Assembly (NCBI RefSeq): GCF_016862075.1
Contig: NZ_BOMG01000120.1
Coordinates: forward strand, 1-61,131
Direction of reading: 5' to 3'
Length of the DNA stretch: 61,131 nt
Source: Actinoplanes couchii
Lineage (GTDB): Bacteria > Actinomycetota > Actinomycetes > Mycobacteriales > Micromonosporaceae
The notes under the pieces were generated by a model. That model was not told where the DNA came from. It ran no database searches and saw only the letters and a program-made list of their open reading frames with translations. Position numbers and translations under genes: made by a program. Positions 60,933-61,131 of the stretch are shown here, in pieces; position 1 is the first letter of the stretch; the number at the start of each line of letters is the position of its first letter.

Positions 60933-61131
60933 TCAGCGCCCGATGTGTGCGGTTCGACCGGACCGGATCGGCGCCCGCTGCCACCAGGTCAGGCACCGCC
61001 ACGCCCACTCCGCCGGCCCGTACCGGAACCGGCGCAGCCACCACCCGCTCCACACCGCCTGCACCACGAGGATCGCCACGGTGAGGCCGACGATCGCCGG
61101 CAGATCCGCGGTGCTGTCGATGCCCAGCAGT
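60933..61131 (-). CDS. DUF418 membrane protein, C-terminal end (continues past window)
   Basis: The leftward frame from the window edge to TGA 60933-60935 encodes a last membrane helix (IVGLTVAILVVQAVWSGWWL) and the family's closing motif RRFRYGPAEWAWRCLTWWQR, where G-P-x-E-W-x-W-R is diagnostic of DUF418 proteins. Only about 65 residues are inside the window. Function of the family is unknown; it is an inner-membrane protein. Between it and the chemoreceptor pseudogene (60690-60932) nothing was recognised. Confidence 0.8.
   Translation of the reverse strand, partial: LLGIDSTADLPAIVGLTVAILVVQAVWSGWWLRRFRYGPAEWAWRCLTWWQRAPIRSGRTAHIGR

Noticed and set aside
60298..61053. 251-codon minus frame over the chemoreceptor and DUF418 region
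   Set aside because: It crosses two better-supported reading frames and is Arg/Gly-rich without motifs.
1..61131. tRNA or rRNA genes, or an ICE attachment site
   Set aside because: I looked for tRNA-like T-arms and long exact repeats at the island edges and recognised none; absence is not proven without a covariance search.

Overview
The window is high-GC DNA from a filamentous actinomycete. Very high G+C, GTG/TTG starts, an ECF sigma factor, a STAS antagonist, GlxA/AraC, LAL-LuxR and BTAD regulators, NRPS remnants and large RHS proteins together suggest Micromonosporaceae, perhaps an Actinoplanes relative. The genus is inferred; no rRNA or tRNA gene was seen. Much of the window is accessory DNA, with at least thirteen broken genes.

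Layout. 1-6.1 kb: an edge-truncated DHFR-like reductase, a divergent DJ-1/PfpI and GlxA regulator pair, a DUF998 remnant, and a 1,027-residue HEAT-like protein followed by a wrecked caspase-family gene. 6.5-13.7 kb: a secreted 2,086-residue RHS protein with an AT-rich tip, facing a small membrane protein. 14.4-24.9 kb: a conjugation module with VirB2-like pilin, TrbL/VirB6-like protein, PrgI-like protein, VirB4-like ATPase, VirD4-like coupling protein, a replication-relaxation protein, three unknown proteins and a DprA-like protein. No relaxase or integrase is visible. 25-26.6 kb: an ECF sigma-SnoaL protein and a DHFR-like reductase separate this module from its likely VirB1-like hydrolase (26.8-27.8 kb). 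A five-repeat, type I-E-like CRISPR array without cas genes follows (28.0-28.3 kb), then a MerR pseudogene.

28.7-42.4 kb is a patchwork: a STAS protein, a SnoaL plus MVL-lectin fusion, a broken ISL3 transposase, a 257/259-bp direct repeat carrying an AlpA-like gene, a TetR-controlled SDR-SDR-tautomerase operon, five adjacent fragments of unrelated genes (aldehyde dehydrogenase, aldo/keto reductase, MFS, sugar dehydrogenase, trypsin), a lipoprotein, an SRPBCC protein, a propeller-like protein and a cytochrome P450.

42.4-60 kb holds the most unusual locus. A truncated NRPS condensation domain is fused to a truncated BTAD/LysM regulator. Next to it is a leftward operon of a 2,719-residue RHS protein and three tandem tail-collar (tail-fibre-like) proteins. 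Upstream are a LAL-LuxR regulator and a divergent aldonolactone-oxidase-like flavoprotein. The RHS C-terminus has a hydrophobic glycine-zipper stretch and a possible permuted papain-like His/Cys domain. I propose the RHS-collar-collar-collar unit with its LAL regulator as the best candidate for an undescribed surface or effector system. The window ends with a chemoreceptor pseudogene and the C-terminus of a DUF418 membrane protein.
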